Shown one piece after another: positions 9,242-16,791 of a stretch of 64,000 nucleotides of DNA. Positions within the stretch are counted from its first letter, which is position 1. The number at the start of each line of letters is the position of its first letter. The DNA is taken from NCBI GenBank assembly GCA_001724025.1, contig MEDJ01000009.1, forward strand, positions 167,777-231,776. Reading direction: 5' to 3'. The position numbers were made by a program, and so were the translations under genes. Source of the stretch: Acidobacteria bacterium SCN 69-37. Its GTDB lineage: Bacteria > Acidobacteriota > Vicinamibacteria > Vicinamibacterales > SCN-69-37. The notes beneath the pieces are model-generated. The model ran no database searches. It saw only the letters and a program-made list of their open reading frames with translations, and had not been told where the DNA came from.

Positions 9242-9907
9242 ATGCTGCCGGTTCAGGACGCCATGCCATCACGCACCACGCCGTGGGTGACGATTGGCTT
9301 CATCGCCCTCATCACGGCGGTCCTGGGCCTGGAGCTGACTCGCTCGGTCCCCTCGGCGCGCGGCTTGATTCTCTCGTACGGGCTGGTCCCCGCGCACCTG
9401 TCTCCCGTCACCGTGCTGACGGCGCCGTTCCTCCACCACGGGCTGTTCGACGCGGTGCTGCAGTGCATCGTGCTCTGGGTCTTCGGCGACAACGTGGAAG
9501 ATCGGCTCGGGCGCGTGCGGTACCTGCTGCTGTTCATCGGCGGTGCGGCCCTGAGCGGCCTCGCCGCGGTGGCCGCCAGCCACGCGTCCGTCCTGCCGAT
9601 CGTCGGCGCGGCCGGCGGGACGGGCGCCATCGTCGGCGCGCACCTGGTCCTGTTCCGCCAGGCACGCGTGCTGATGCTGGTGCCGACCGGACGCGACATC
9701 GATCTCGTGGAAATCCCGGCGGCGGCCGTGGCGATCGCCTGGCTGGTGCTGACCGCGCTCGTGGCCGGCGCCCTGACCACGACGGCCGGCAGGCCCGCCG
9801 CGACCCTCATGCCCGTGGTCGGCCTGCTGATCGGCGCCGCACTCGGGCGCGTGCTCGCGCGCCCGGAGCGGCTGCGCTGCGCGTGGTGGAACGTGCCGGC
9901 GTCGTAG
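9242..9907 (+). CDS. Rhomboid-family membrane protein, catalytic residues replaced (pseudoprotease)
   Basis: The 221-residue integral membrane protein has the rhomboid core: APFLHHG, then LWVFGDNVEDRLGRVRYLLLF, then the glycine-rich helix GAAGGTGAIVG. The serine protease residues are missing. The GxSG serine is Ala124 (GAAG). The HxxxN oxyanion positions are Asp70 and Gln74. No second His appears in a late helix. It is therefore probably not a protease, and may bind or chaperone membrane proteins as iRhoms do. An alternative ATG lies at 9263. Its TAG stop is the first part of a GTAG palindrome. Confidence 0.8.
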   Translation: MLPVQDAMPSRTTPWVTIGFIALITAVLGLELTRSVPSARGLILSYGLVPAHLSPVTVLTAPFLHHGLFDAVLQCIVLWVFGDNVEDRLGRVRYLLLFIGGAALSGLAAVAASHASVLPIVGAAGGTGAIVGAHLVLFRQARVLMLVPTGRDIDLVEIPAAAVAIAWLVLTALVAGALTTTAGRPAATLMPVVGLLIGAALGRVLARPERLRCAWWNVPAS

Positions 9908-9931
9908 GGGCGACGCATGCGTCGCCCCTAC
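9904..9931. repeat. 28-bp GTAG-type perfect palindrome (REP-like)
   Basis: This perfect palindrome starts GTAGGGGCGACG, is centred on CATG and ends in CGCCCCTAC. It contains the stop codon of the rhomboid-like gene and lies between convergent genes. A second copy with two changed positions per arm is at 46340-46367. It is a likely bidirectional terminator. Confidence 0.85.
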
Positions 9932-9934
9932 AAA

Positions 9935-10945
9935 CTAATTGCCCGAGCGGCGCCGGATCTCGCGTGAGACCTCGGCCAGGTCCCCCAGCAGCGCTTCGAA
10001 CTCGCGCGTGAACGCCTCCTCGGTCATCGTCGCGCGCCGCCGCCGCAGTTCGTCCACCTGATTCGTGAGGGCCTGCTGCCGTGTCAGCAACGTCTGCAAC
10101 TCGGGATCCGACGACGTCGCGACCTTCGGCGCATCGAGATACCAGAGCGCTGCCGGACTGCCCGACGGCGACTCGGCCGTCGCGAGCCGGCCCTTGCCAT
10201 CGCCCGTGTCGTCGATGACCGCGGTTTCTGTGGCCATGGTGCCGCGCTGCTCGTAGTACTCGCGCACGAGGCGCGACGCGTGCGTGAACGCCTCGAGCAG
10301 GGAGATCCGGCCGTCCTTGTCCTGATCGGCGTCGGTGTCGGTCAAGGCCCGCACGAACGCATCGGGAAACACCGTGTGGAACTGCTGCGCGAAGCTGTTC
10401 GTCGCGGTGATGACCACGCGTCCCGGCGCCGCCAGGCCCGCGAGGTACGGGTAGCTGCCGCTCGTCGTATCGACGACCGCCAGGGTCGCCTTGATGGGGG
10501 CGAGCAGCGCCTTCCACTCCGCTACGCTGAGATCGGGCCCGATCAGGTTGAATTTCGCGTCCTGCCCCTGCGACGTGCCGTGACCGATCAGTACGATCAG
10601 CAGCTGATCGGACGACGCCAGCGATGCGGTCAGGCGCACGATCGCCGCACGCACGTTCTCGGCCGTGGCGCGCGTCTCGCCGTCGCGCGGCTGCTCGGCC
10701 ACGATCGTCACGGCCGACGGCTCGTAGCCGAAGCGATCCCGCAGGATGGCCGCAAGGCTGTCGAGCCACGCCCGGTGCTGCGTCGCATACTGCGGTTCAC
10801 CCGACGCTCCCTGGACGATCAGGGCATATCGCCCGCCCGACTGCGCCGCGGCAGGCGCGGCGATCATCGTGCCGGCCATCATCGCCAGCGCGATCGTCCA
10901 CGCCAGGCCGAACCGGCGCCCCGACATCCTTCCGCGCATCGTCAT
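9935..10945 (-). CDS. Secreted caspase/legumain-fold (C13-like) protein without catalytic Cys
   Basis: A signal peptide ending APAAAQ precedes a caspase-like fold. The His strand LLIVLIGHGTSQG is intact. At the position where the nucleophile Cys should follow the next strand, the sequence is AVVDTTSGSY, without Cys. A clear EF-hand loop (DQDKDGRISLLE) follows, so calcium binding is likely. The C-terminus is a coiled, charged helix (LTRQQALTNQVDELRRRR). The start overlaps the stop of the upstream TPR metallopeptidase gene by 4 bp, so the two are translated together. Function is unknown; a scaffold or regulatory role fits better than proteolysis. Confidence 0.75.
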   Translation of the reverse strand: MTMRGRMSGRRFGLAWTIALAMMAGTMIAAPAAAQSGGRYALIVQGASGEPQYATQHRAWLDSLAAILRDRFGYEPSAVTIVAEQPRDGETRATAENVRAAIVRLTASLASSDQLLIVLIGHGTSQGQDAKFNLIGPDLSVAEWKALLAPIKATLAVVDTTSGSYPYLAGLAAPGRVVITATNSFAQQFHTVFPDAFVRALTDTDADQDKDGRISLLEAFTHASRLVREYYEQRGTMATETAVIDDTGDGKGRLATAESPSGSPAALWYLDAPKVATSSDPELQTLLTRQQALTNQVDELRRRRATMTEEAFTREFEALLGDLAEVSREIRRRSGN

Positions 10946-13434
10946 CTCCCCATCGTCTCGAGCAGCAGGTCCTGCGCGCGGGCGTAGGTCGGCGCGTCCT
11001 GCAGCGCCAGCATCACCTCGCGTCGCGCGTCGTCACGCCTGTCGAGCGCCAGCAGCGCCTCGGCCCTGTCGGTCCGCGCCTCGGCCTTGTTCGCCGGTCC
11101 GACGGCGAGAGCTGCATCGAACTCGACGAGCGCCGCCGCGAAGTCGCGCGTTGCCATCAGCCGTCGCCCGAGCTTCACGTGCACGCCGGCGTCGAACGGA
11201 TCGACTTCCGCGATGAGCGCGAGCGCGAAGTCTTCGTCATCGGTCGCCGAGTCCTGCGCGGCCAGCGCCGCCAGCTTGCGGGCGGCGACGATGTTGGTGT
11301 GGTCGTACTGCAGCAGGGCGCGCCACTCGCGGCGAGCGCGCGCGACGTCCTTCTGCATCTCCGCGATCGTGGCCAGCAGGGCCCGGGGACTCGCCTCGCC
11401 GCTGGCCATGGGCGCCAGGGCCGCCGCCCGCTCGAGTGGCGCCCGGGCCCCGGCAAAGTCCTCGGCCTTGATCAGCGCCTGCCCGAGCGTCATCTGCACG
11501 GCGAAGTTGCCGGGCTCGGCTGCCGCGCGCGTCCGCAACTGCGCCAGAGTGCCTGCCTCGATCGCCGGCGACGGTACGGCCATCGCGTTGCGCAGGGTGC
11601 CATATCGCGCCTCCACGAACGTCTGGAACGACGCCTCCACCTCGTCGACACTCTGACCGAAGGCCTGCGAGAACGCCGCCGCGTCGTCGGCGCCTGCCCC
11701 ATAGGCGCGCAGCAGCGTGCGCACGCCGGCATCGCCGTTCTCGGCCACCAGGTGCTCGACGAGCAGCGAGGCCTCGAAGTAGGCCAGCCCCAGGCTCTCG
11801 GGCCGCTTGAAGGCCTGCGGCAGGTTCTTCACGCCGAACGTCCGCTTCGCGCTCAGTTCGCGGGCGAACTCGAGCGTCAGCTCGCGTCCCCACGCCGGAT
11901 TCCGCAGGTGTTCCTCGTAGACCGACAGCCCCTCGGTGAGCCAGCGCGGCACGCGGAACTCCGAGGCGTGCAGGGTGAACACGTGCGCCAGTTCGTGCCA
12001 GAGCGTGGCCTGCCAGCTGAACTCGCCCGGCGGGCGCGCGCGCGGCGAGTCCATCGTCACCACACGCCCGAAGCAGGCGCCCAGCGCGCCGACCAGGCCC
12101 GGCAGTCCCAGCGTACGGACCGCAAAATCGTCGTGCTTCGGAAACACCTCGACGAGGATCGCCTGATCGGGCCGCACGCCGTACCGCTCGGCGAAGACGC
12201 GATACGCTTCGTCGGCCAGCGGCAGCGCGTACGCGCGCAGCACCGCGGCCTCCTCTTTTGCGAACTTGAAGATGAACGGCCCGTGCGGGACGATCTCGAA
12301 CCCATCGACGACGTCGAGCACGTCGAGCAGGTTCTTCGTGAACGGCGAACTGCGATCGAGTTCCCAGGCGAGATCGAGCGCCGTACGGGCCGCGGCCTCG
12401 TCGCCGGTGCGCATCAGGTACAGACCGAGGTTGAACTGCGCCAGCGGATCGTTCGGATCGAGCGCAATCGCCTTGCGCGCCAGAGCGGCGGCGTCATCGA
12501 ACCGGTACTGCCGTGCGGCCTGCTCACCGGCGGCCCGGTAGCCGAGCGACGACCGCGGATCGATGGCGGCCACGGCGCGGGCGGCCGTCTCGGCACCGGC
12601 CAGGCCGTCACGCTTGTACGCCACGGCGGTCCGCCACGCGGCCTCGTCGATCGTGCCGGGCCGCAGGTCGGCAAACGTCGCCAGCGACGCCTCGGCCGCG
12701 TCGACGTCCTCGGCAGCGAGTTGCTGTTCGACGAGCGCGAGGTGGACGTCCGGATGCTTCGGCGCCTGGGCCAGTGCCTTCTGCAGCAGTTCGCGCGAGG
12801 CCGGCGGATTCTCGTCGGCGAGCGCCCGAGACAGCCCGATCAGCGCGGGCACCCAGGTGGCGTCGTACTCGAGCGCGCGCCGATAGCTCACCACGGCATC
12901 GCCCGGCTGGTGCCGCTGCAGGAACATGTCGGCCCACGCCGTCTGATACTCGGCGCTCGGCGTGCTGTCGAGACGCTGAAAGGCGTCGTTGGCCAGGAAG
13001 AACTCGCGCACGCCGACGGCTGCACGCGCGAGGCGGAAGTAATCGTCGGGCGAGGCGAACGTCCGCACGGCGGCGAGACGATCGAGCCGGCGCCAGGCGT
13101 CGTCGACGCGGCCGGTACGCCGATCGAGCAACCCGAGTTCGAGCGACGCCTCACCGAGCGGATCGGTGTTGGCCGCCGCGGCCAGCCGCGTGCGTGCCTC
13201 GGCGTCGCGCCCCTCGAACATGTCGACGAGCGCCAGCGCGACGGCCGTGGCCGGATCCGCCGCATCGGCACGTTGCGCGATCACGCGCGCGCCCGTCAGG
13301 TCGCCATGCGCGAGCGCCGTGCGCACCTGCTGAATCGACTGGCTGGATGACGGGCGCACCTGCGCGCCAATCGAAACCACGGCCAGCAACAGGGCGACCG
13401 GCAGCATCACGGAACGGGTGATCGCTGTGCGCAT
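10942..13434 (-). CDS. Secreted TPR protein with gluzincin metallopeptidase domain
   Basis: This 830-residue protein has a signal peptide (VALLLAVVSIGAQ). TPR-type helical repeats occupy about residues 30-370. A peptidase MA-like domain follows with HELAH at 480-484 and the third ligand Glu in WLTEG at about 501. More TPR repeats continue to the end. All zinc ligands are present, so it is probably an active periplasmic or secreted peptidase. It is the first gene of a two-gene unit with the caspase-fold protein (4-bp overlap). The substrate is unknown. Confidence 0.82.
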   Translation of the reverse strand: MRTAITRSVMLPVALLLAVVSIGAQVRPSSSQSIQQVRTALAHGDLTGARVIAQRADAADPATAVALALVDMFEGRDAEARTRLAAAANTDPLGEASLELGLLDRRTGRVDDAWRRLDRLAAVRTFASPDDYFRLARAAVGVREFFLANDAFQRLDSTPSAEYQTAWADMFLQRHQPGDAVVSYRRALEYDATWVPALIGLSRALADENPPASRELLQKALAQAPKHPDVHLALVEQQLAAEDVDAAEASLATFADLRPGTIDEAAWRTAVAYKRDGLAGAETAARAVAAIDPRSSLGYRAAGEQAARQYRFDDAAALARKAIALDPNDPLAQFNLGLYLMRTGDEAAARTALDLAWELDRSSPFTKNLLDVLDVVDGFEIVPHGPFIFKFAKEEAAVLRAYALPLADEAYRVFAERYGVRPDQAILVEVFPKHDDFAVRTLGLPGLVGALGACFGRVVTMDSPRARPPGEFSWQATLWHELAHVFTLHASEFRVPRWLTEGLSVYEEHLRNPAWGRELTLEFARELSAKRTFGVKNLPQAFKRPESLGLAYFEASLLVEHLVAENGDAGVRTLLRAYGAGADDAAAFSQAFGQSVDEVEASFQTFVEARYGTLRNAMAVPSPAIEAGTLAQLRTRAAAEPGNFAVQMTLGQALIKAEDFAGARAPLERAAALAPMASGEASPRALLATIAEMQKDVARARREWRALLQYDHTNIVAARKLAALAAQDSATDDEDFALALIAEVDPFDAGVHVKLGRRLMATRDFAAALVEFDAALAVGPANKAEARTDRAEALLALDRRDDARREVMLALQDAPTYARAQDLLLETMGR

Positions 13435-13511
13435 CGTGCACGAACCTCGTCTTCCATGTTCACGTCGTATCGACCATCATAGCCTCGCGTCCGGTGCGGG
13501 GCACGCGGGAC

Positions 13512-14600
13512 TCACGTGAAGGTTTCGTGAATTCGCCAGCGGATCGCCAGGCCCGGCGCGAAGCGCTGGCCGCGGCCGACGAGTGCCAGGACCCGCGGAT
13601 GCGCGCGCAGCCAGCACCGCCTGCGTGCCGCGCGCCACATGGCCTCGAACCGCGCGGCGCGCGACGCGGTCAGCCGGCGGACGGCCACGACGAGGTCGGA
13701 TGATTCGAGCGCCGCGATGGCCGCCTCGGCCGCGAGTTGCCCGCCAAGCATGGCCGCACCAATCCCGTCGCCGAGCGGATCGACGGGACCCGCCGCATCT
13801 CCGGCAAACAGCAGCCCCGGCACACCCGCCGGCGGCAATCCTCTCGCCTTGCGGACGCGCATCCACTGGACGGTGACGCCCTGCCGCGCGTCGCGAACGC
13901 GCTCACCGTCATCGACGATAGCCGAGGCGTTCTTCGCCGATCCGTACGCCGTCCATCCCATCACGCGGCCGTCGACGGGCGATGCGCCACCATGCATCCG
14001 CGGCCCTTCGACGACATCGGCCAGATCGGGAACGCCGGCGTCACCGACGGCGCCGTGCACGATGCGCCAGCGTTCGCTGCATGCGCCATGAGGCACGACG
14101 CCTCGCGCGAGCCGCGACGAGCGACCATCGGCCGCGATGACCAGCGGCGCGGGCATCCGCACGCGCGGCGCCGACCGTCGTCGCATCACGACGCCGCGGA
14201 TGGCCCCGGACTCGTCGTGGACGAGCGGGGCGCGCACGTGCCACCCCTCTTCCAGACGTGCCCCTGCACGCACGGCCGCGGCAAGCAGCCAGGCGTCGAA
14301 GGCCCCGCGATGAACGGCCAGCGGTCCGGCCTCGCCGGCACGTGGCACGACGATCGCCGGCGGGGCCCCGGGCACGTGGACACGCCACCCGCGCAGGGCC
14401 CGCACGCCCGGCGCGTCACGCCATGACAGATCGACGGCGGCCAGCAGCGGCGCGACGCGCGGCGACAGCACGCCCCCCCATGCCGCGTCACGCGGCCGCG
14501 TGGCGCGTTCGACGACGAGCACGCGCACGCCGGCACGCGCCAGCGTCAGGGCGGCCATCGCCCCGGCCGGCCCGGCGCCGACGACGATGACGTCGAGCAT
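13512..14600 (-). CDS. FAD-dependent oxidoreductase, geranylgeranyl-reductase-like
   Basis: The 362-residue protein opens with the Rossmann FAD motif VIVVGAGPAGAMAA. It has the second FAD-binding segment FAGDAAGPVDPLGDGIGAAM near residue 280. Length and motif spacing fit the geranylgeranyl reductase / digeranylglycerophospholipid reductase-like group within the PHBH superfamily, which reduces isoprenoid double bonds. Other members are halogenases and epoxidases, so the reaction is not settled. It is followed on the same strand by nothing closely linked; the zinc-ribbon gene at 14642 lies 41 bp upstream. Confidence 0.75.
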   Translation of the reverse strand: MLDVIVVGAGPAGAMAALTLARAGVRVLVVERATRPRDAAWGGVLSPRVAPLLAAVDLSWRDAPGVRALRGWRVHVPGAPPAIVVPRAGEAGPLAVHRGAFDAWLLAAAVRAGARLEEGWHVRAPLVHDESGAIRGVVMRRRSAPRVRMPAPLVIAADGRSSRLARGVVPHGACSERWRIVHGAVGDAGVPDLADVVEGPRMHGGASPVDGRVMGWTAYGSAKNASAIVDDGERVRDARQGVTVQWMRVRKARGLPPAGVPGLLFAGDAAGPVDPLGDGIGAAMLGGQLAAEAAIAALESSDLVVAVRRLTASRAARFEAMWRAARRRCWLRAHPRVLALVGRGQRFAPGLAIRWRIHETFT

Positions 14601-14641
14601 GGCGTGTCGGCCGTCTCACCGCGCGCATCGCGCGGCGGCAC

Positions 14642-14905
14642 TCACAGGAACACGGTGGACTGATGGGAGGGAATCTCGAACCGGCGCCGGCACTTCGCGC
14701 ACGTCACCATGTCGTCGATACGATACATGTAGTCGCGGAGCTTCTCGTAGAAGCCGCGATCGCCGCCGGCCGGCACCCGGTCCTTCCGCGTGTACCGGAC
14801 CCACTTCACCGGGTAATCCTCGCGGTGCCGGCACTGCGGGCACGCGAGCGACATCGGCTTGGTCTCGGTCTTCTGGTTGAAGTAGTCCCGTTCGTGCAGC
14901 GGCAT
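14642..14905 (-). CDS. Zinc-ribbon small protein of unknown function
   Basis: The 87-residue protein holds two CxxC knuckles, CPQC (around residue 22) and CAKC (around residue 69). A basic/aromatic middle section (YEKLRDYMYRIDD) lies between them. The spacing would allow one structural zinc site. No hydrophobic segment is present, so it is cytoplasmic. I do not recognise a named family. Confidence 0.6.
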   Translation of the reverse strand: MPLHERDYFNQKTETKPMSLACPQCRHREDYPVKWVRYTRKDRVPAGGDRGFYEKLRDYMYRIDDMVTCAKCRRRFEIPSHQSTVFL

Positions 14906-14949
14906 GCGGCGATCCTAGCACTACGGACGGCGGGCGGCGACGCTTCGCG

Positions 14950-14955
14950 TAGACT
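14950..14955 (+). promoter_or_regulatory. -10-like TAGACT upstream of the glycosyltransferase gene
   Basis: TAGACT lies 33 nt before the ATG at 14989. It was identified by similarity to the other TAnAxT boxes of this window. Confidence 0.3.
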
Positions 14956-14988
14956 CTCTCTCGCCGCGTCTCGGCCCCTTCCATTCCC

Positions 14989-16095
14989 ATGTCCATCGTC
15001 TTCTACATTTCCGGTCACGGATTCGGTCACGCGTCGCGGGACGTCGAGATCATCAACAGGCTGGCCGTCGACGCGAGCGATCCGATCGTCATCCGCAGCA
15101 GCGTGGCCCCCGACCTGCTGGCGCGGACGCTGCGCGTCCCGTACGTGCTGCTGCCGGGCGCCTGCGACACCGGCATCGTGCAGGCCAGCAGCATCGCGCA
15201 CGACGATCCGGCCACCGTCGCCGCCACGATCGCGTTCTACAGCACCTACGACGCCCGCGTGGCCGCCGAGGTGGCGCGGCTCGCCGACCTCGACGTTTCG
15301 CTGATCGTCGGCGACATCCCACCTCTGGCGTTTGCGACGGCGCGGGCGCTCGGCGTGCCGTCGATCGCGATCGGCAACTTCACCTGGGACTGGATCTACG
15401 AAACGCATCCCGGCTTCCTGCCCAGCGGGGCGGCGGCGCTCGATCAGATGCGCGAGAGCTACAGCCGCGTGGATCTGGCGCTCAAACTTCCCTTTGCCGG
15501 CGGCTTCTCGATCTGTCCGCGCGTCGAGCGCCTTCCGCTCGTCGCGCGTCACCCGACGCAGTCGCGTGCGGCGACGCGTGCGCACTTCGCTCTGCCCGCC
15601 GCCGCACGGATCGCCCTGCTGTCGTTCGGCGGTTACGGCCTGCCGGCCCTCGATCTCTCGACGATCGACTGCCACGGTCCGTGGACGCTCGTGACCACCG
15701 ACCGCGTCACCGGTGACGCGCGCCACCTGCCGCACGTCCACGTGCTGGCGGAGACGCGTTTCCAGGACGGTCCGTTCCGCTACGAAGATCTCGTCGCGGC
15801 CGTCGACGTGGTCGTCACGAAACCGGGCTACGGCATCCTCTCGGAGTGCCTCACCAGCCGGACGGCCATGGTCTATACATCACGCGGCGTCTTCCGCGAA
15901 TACGACGTGCTCGTCGAGGCGATGCCGCGCCTGGTGCGTGCGGGATTCCTCAGCCAGGCGGATCTCTTCGCCGGCCGCTGGCGCGAGACGATCGAGCGCG
16001 TCGTCGCCCTGCCGCCCCCGCCGGAGCGAATCGCCACGAACGGCGCCGAGGTGGCGGCAGAGAAGATCAAGTCAGAAGTGAGAAGTCAGAAGTAA
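14989..16095 (+). CDS. GT-B fold glycosyltransferase-like protein (MurG/GT28-like)
   Basis: The 368-residue protein begins with a GT-B motif (ISGHGFGHASRDVEI). A donor-site-like C-terminal segment (VVTKPGYGILSECLTSRTAMVYTSR) resembles MurG/UDP-GlcNAc-type enzymes. No membrane segment is visible. Similar proteins occur as stand-alone putative glycosyltransferases or fused to sugar kinases; donor and acceptor are unknown. The last residues (IKSEVRSQK) are read from the start of a GAAGTCAGAAGT hairpin repeat. Confidence 0.75.
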   Translation: MSIVFYISGHGFGHASRDVEIINRLAVDASDPIVIRSSVAPDLLARTLRVPYVLLPGACDTGIVQASSIAHDDPATVAATIAFYSTYDARVAAEVARLADLDVSLIVGDIPPLAFATARALGVPSIAIGNFTWDWIYETHPGFLPSGAAALDQMRESYSRVDLALKLPFAGGFSICPRVERLPLVARHPTQSRAATRAHFALPAAARIALLSFGGYGLPALDLSTIDCHGPWTLVTTDRVTGDARHLPHVHVLAETRFQDGPFRYEDLVAAVDVVVTKPGYGILSECLTSRTAMVYTSRGVFREYDVLVEAMPRLVRAGFLSQADLFAGRWRETIERVVALPPPPERIATNGAEVAAEKIKSEVRSQK

Positions 16096-16178
16096 GAAGT
16101 GCGGAAAGTTCGAACTTCGAAGTTCGAACTTCGAAATTTACCGCATTTCTTATTTCTGACTTCTCACTTCCAACTTGC
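16070..16178. repeat. Second GAAGTCAGAAGT hairpin between convergent genes
   Basis: Arms of AAGTCAGAAGTGAGAAGTC type flank a core of alternating GTTCGAACTTCGAAG palindromes. This is the same family as 8471-8617, again placed exactly between convergent genes. It is AT-rich compared with the flanks and probably terminates both. Confidence 0.85.
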
Positions 16179-16179
16179 T

Positions 16180-16791
16180 CTACTGTCTTTTCCTCCACGT
16201 CAGCACGATGGCGGGGGGCACGTTGCGGACGACGAGCCGCGAGCTTGGCTCGCCGCCCATCCGCGCGGTCATCGCACGGCGGAAGGAGGCAGCCTGGGGC
16301 AGGCCGTAGCCGTGCAGGTACTGGAACGTGGTGAAGGTGCCGCCAGGCCTGAGGGACGCGGCTACGCTCGCGAGAATCTGCCGCGTCATCAGCGGGGGCA
16401 GGCTGACGAACGGCAGGCCGGACACGATGTGATCGACAGGGAACATGTCGCGGGCGAGTACCAGTTCGTCGAGCCGCTCGGCCGAGGCGCAGACGCACTC
16501 GATGGCCGGCCACCGCCGCTGGACTTCGCGTACGAATGCCGCGTCGATGTCGACGGCTAGGAACCGTGTGTCCTTCCCCAGCCGCTCGGCGATGGCCGAC
16601 GTGAAGGCGCCGGTGCCCGGACCGAGTTCGACGATGTGCCCCGGTCGTGCCAGGTCGACGCCCTCGACCATGGCCACCGCCAGCGCGCGTGAGCTCGCTG
16701 TGAGTGCCCCGACCGTTCGCGGACTCCGCAGGAACCGGCTGAACAGGAACACGTGCTCGCGGAGCCCCGTGCCGTTCGTCCCGTTACTCAT
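16180..16791 (-). CDS. PmtA-like phospholipid N-methyltransferase
   Basis: This 203-residue class I SAM methyltransferase opens with FLFSRFLRSPRTVGALTASSRALA, the arrangement typical of phosphatidylethanolamine N-methyltransferase PmtA. The SAM motif is IVELGPGTGAFTSAI, followed by FLAVDID and the VSGLPFVSLPP motif IV. It likely methylates phosphatidylethanolamine toward phosphatidylcholine at the membrane. The start overlaps the end of the upstream methyltransferase/reductase gene by 8 bp, which could couple SAM use with methyl supply. rRNA dimethyltransferase-like specificity is less likely. Confidence 0.75.
   Translation of the reverse strand: MSNGTNGTGLREHVFLFSRFLRSPRTVGALTASSRALAVAMVEGVDLARPGHIVELGPGTGAFTSAIAERLGKDTRFLAVDIDAAFVREVQRRWPAIECVCASAERLDELVLARDMFPVDHIVSGLPFVSLPPLMTRQILASVAASLRPGGTFTTFQYLHGYGLPQAASFRRAMTARMGGEPSSRLVVRNVPPAIVLTWRKRQ

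Noticed and set aside
10624-13350. A 908-codon open frame on the plus strand
   Set aside because: It lies antisense to the TPR metallopeptidase, is extremely Arg/Gln/His-rich, and has no family motif. High-GC codon structure keeps the frame open.
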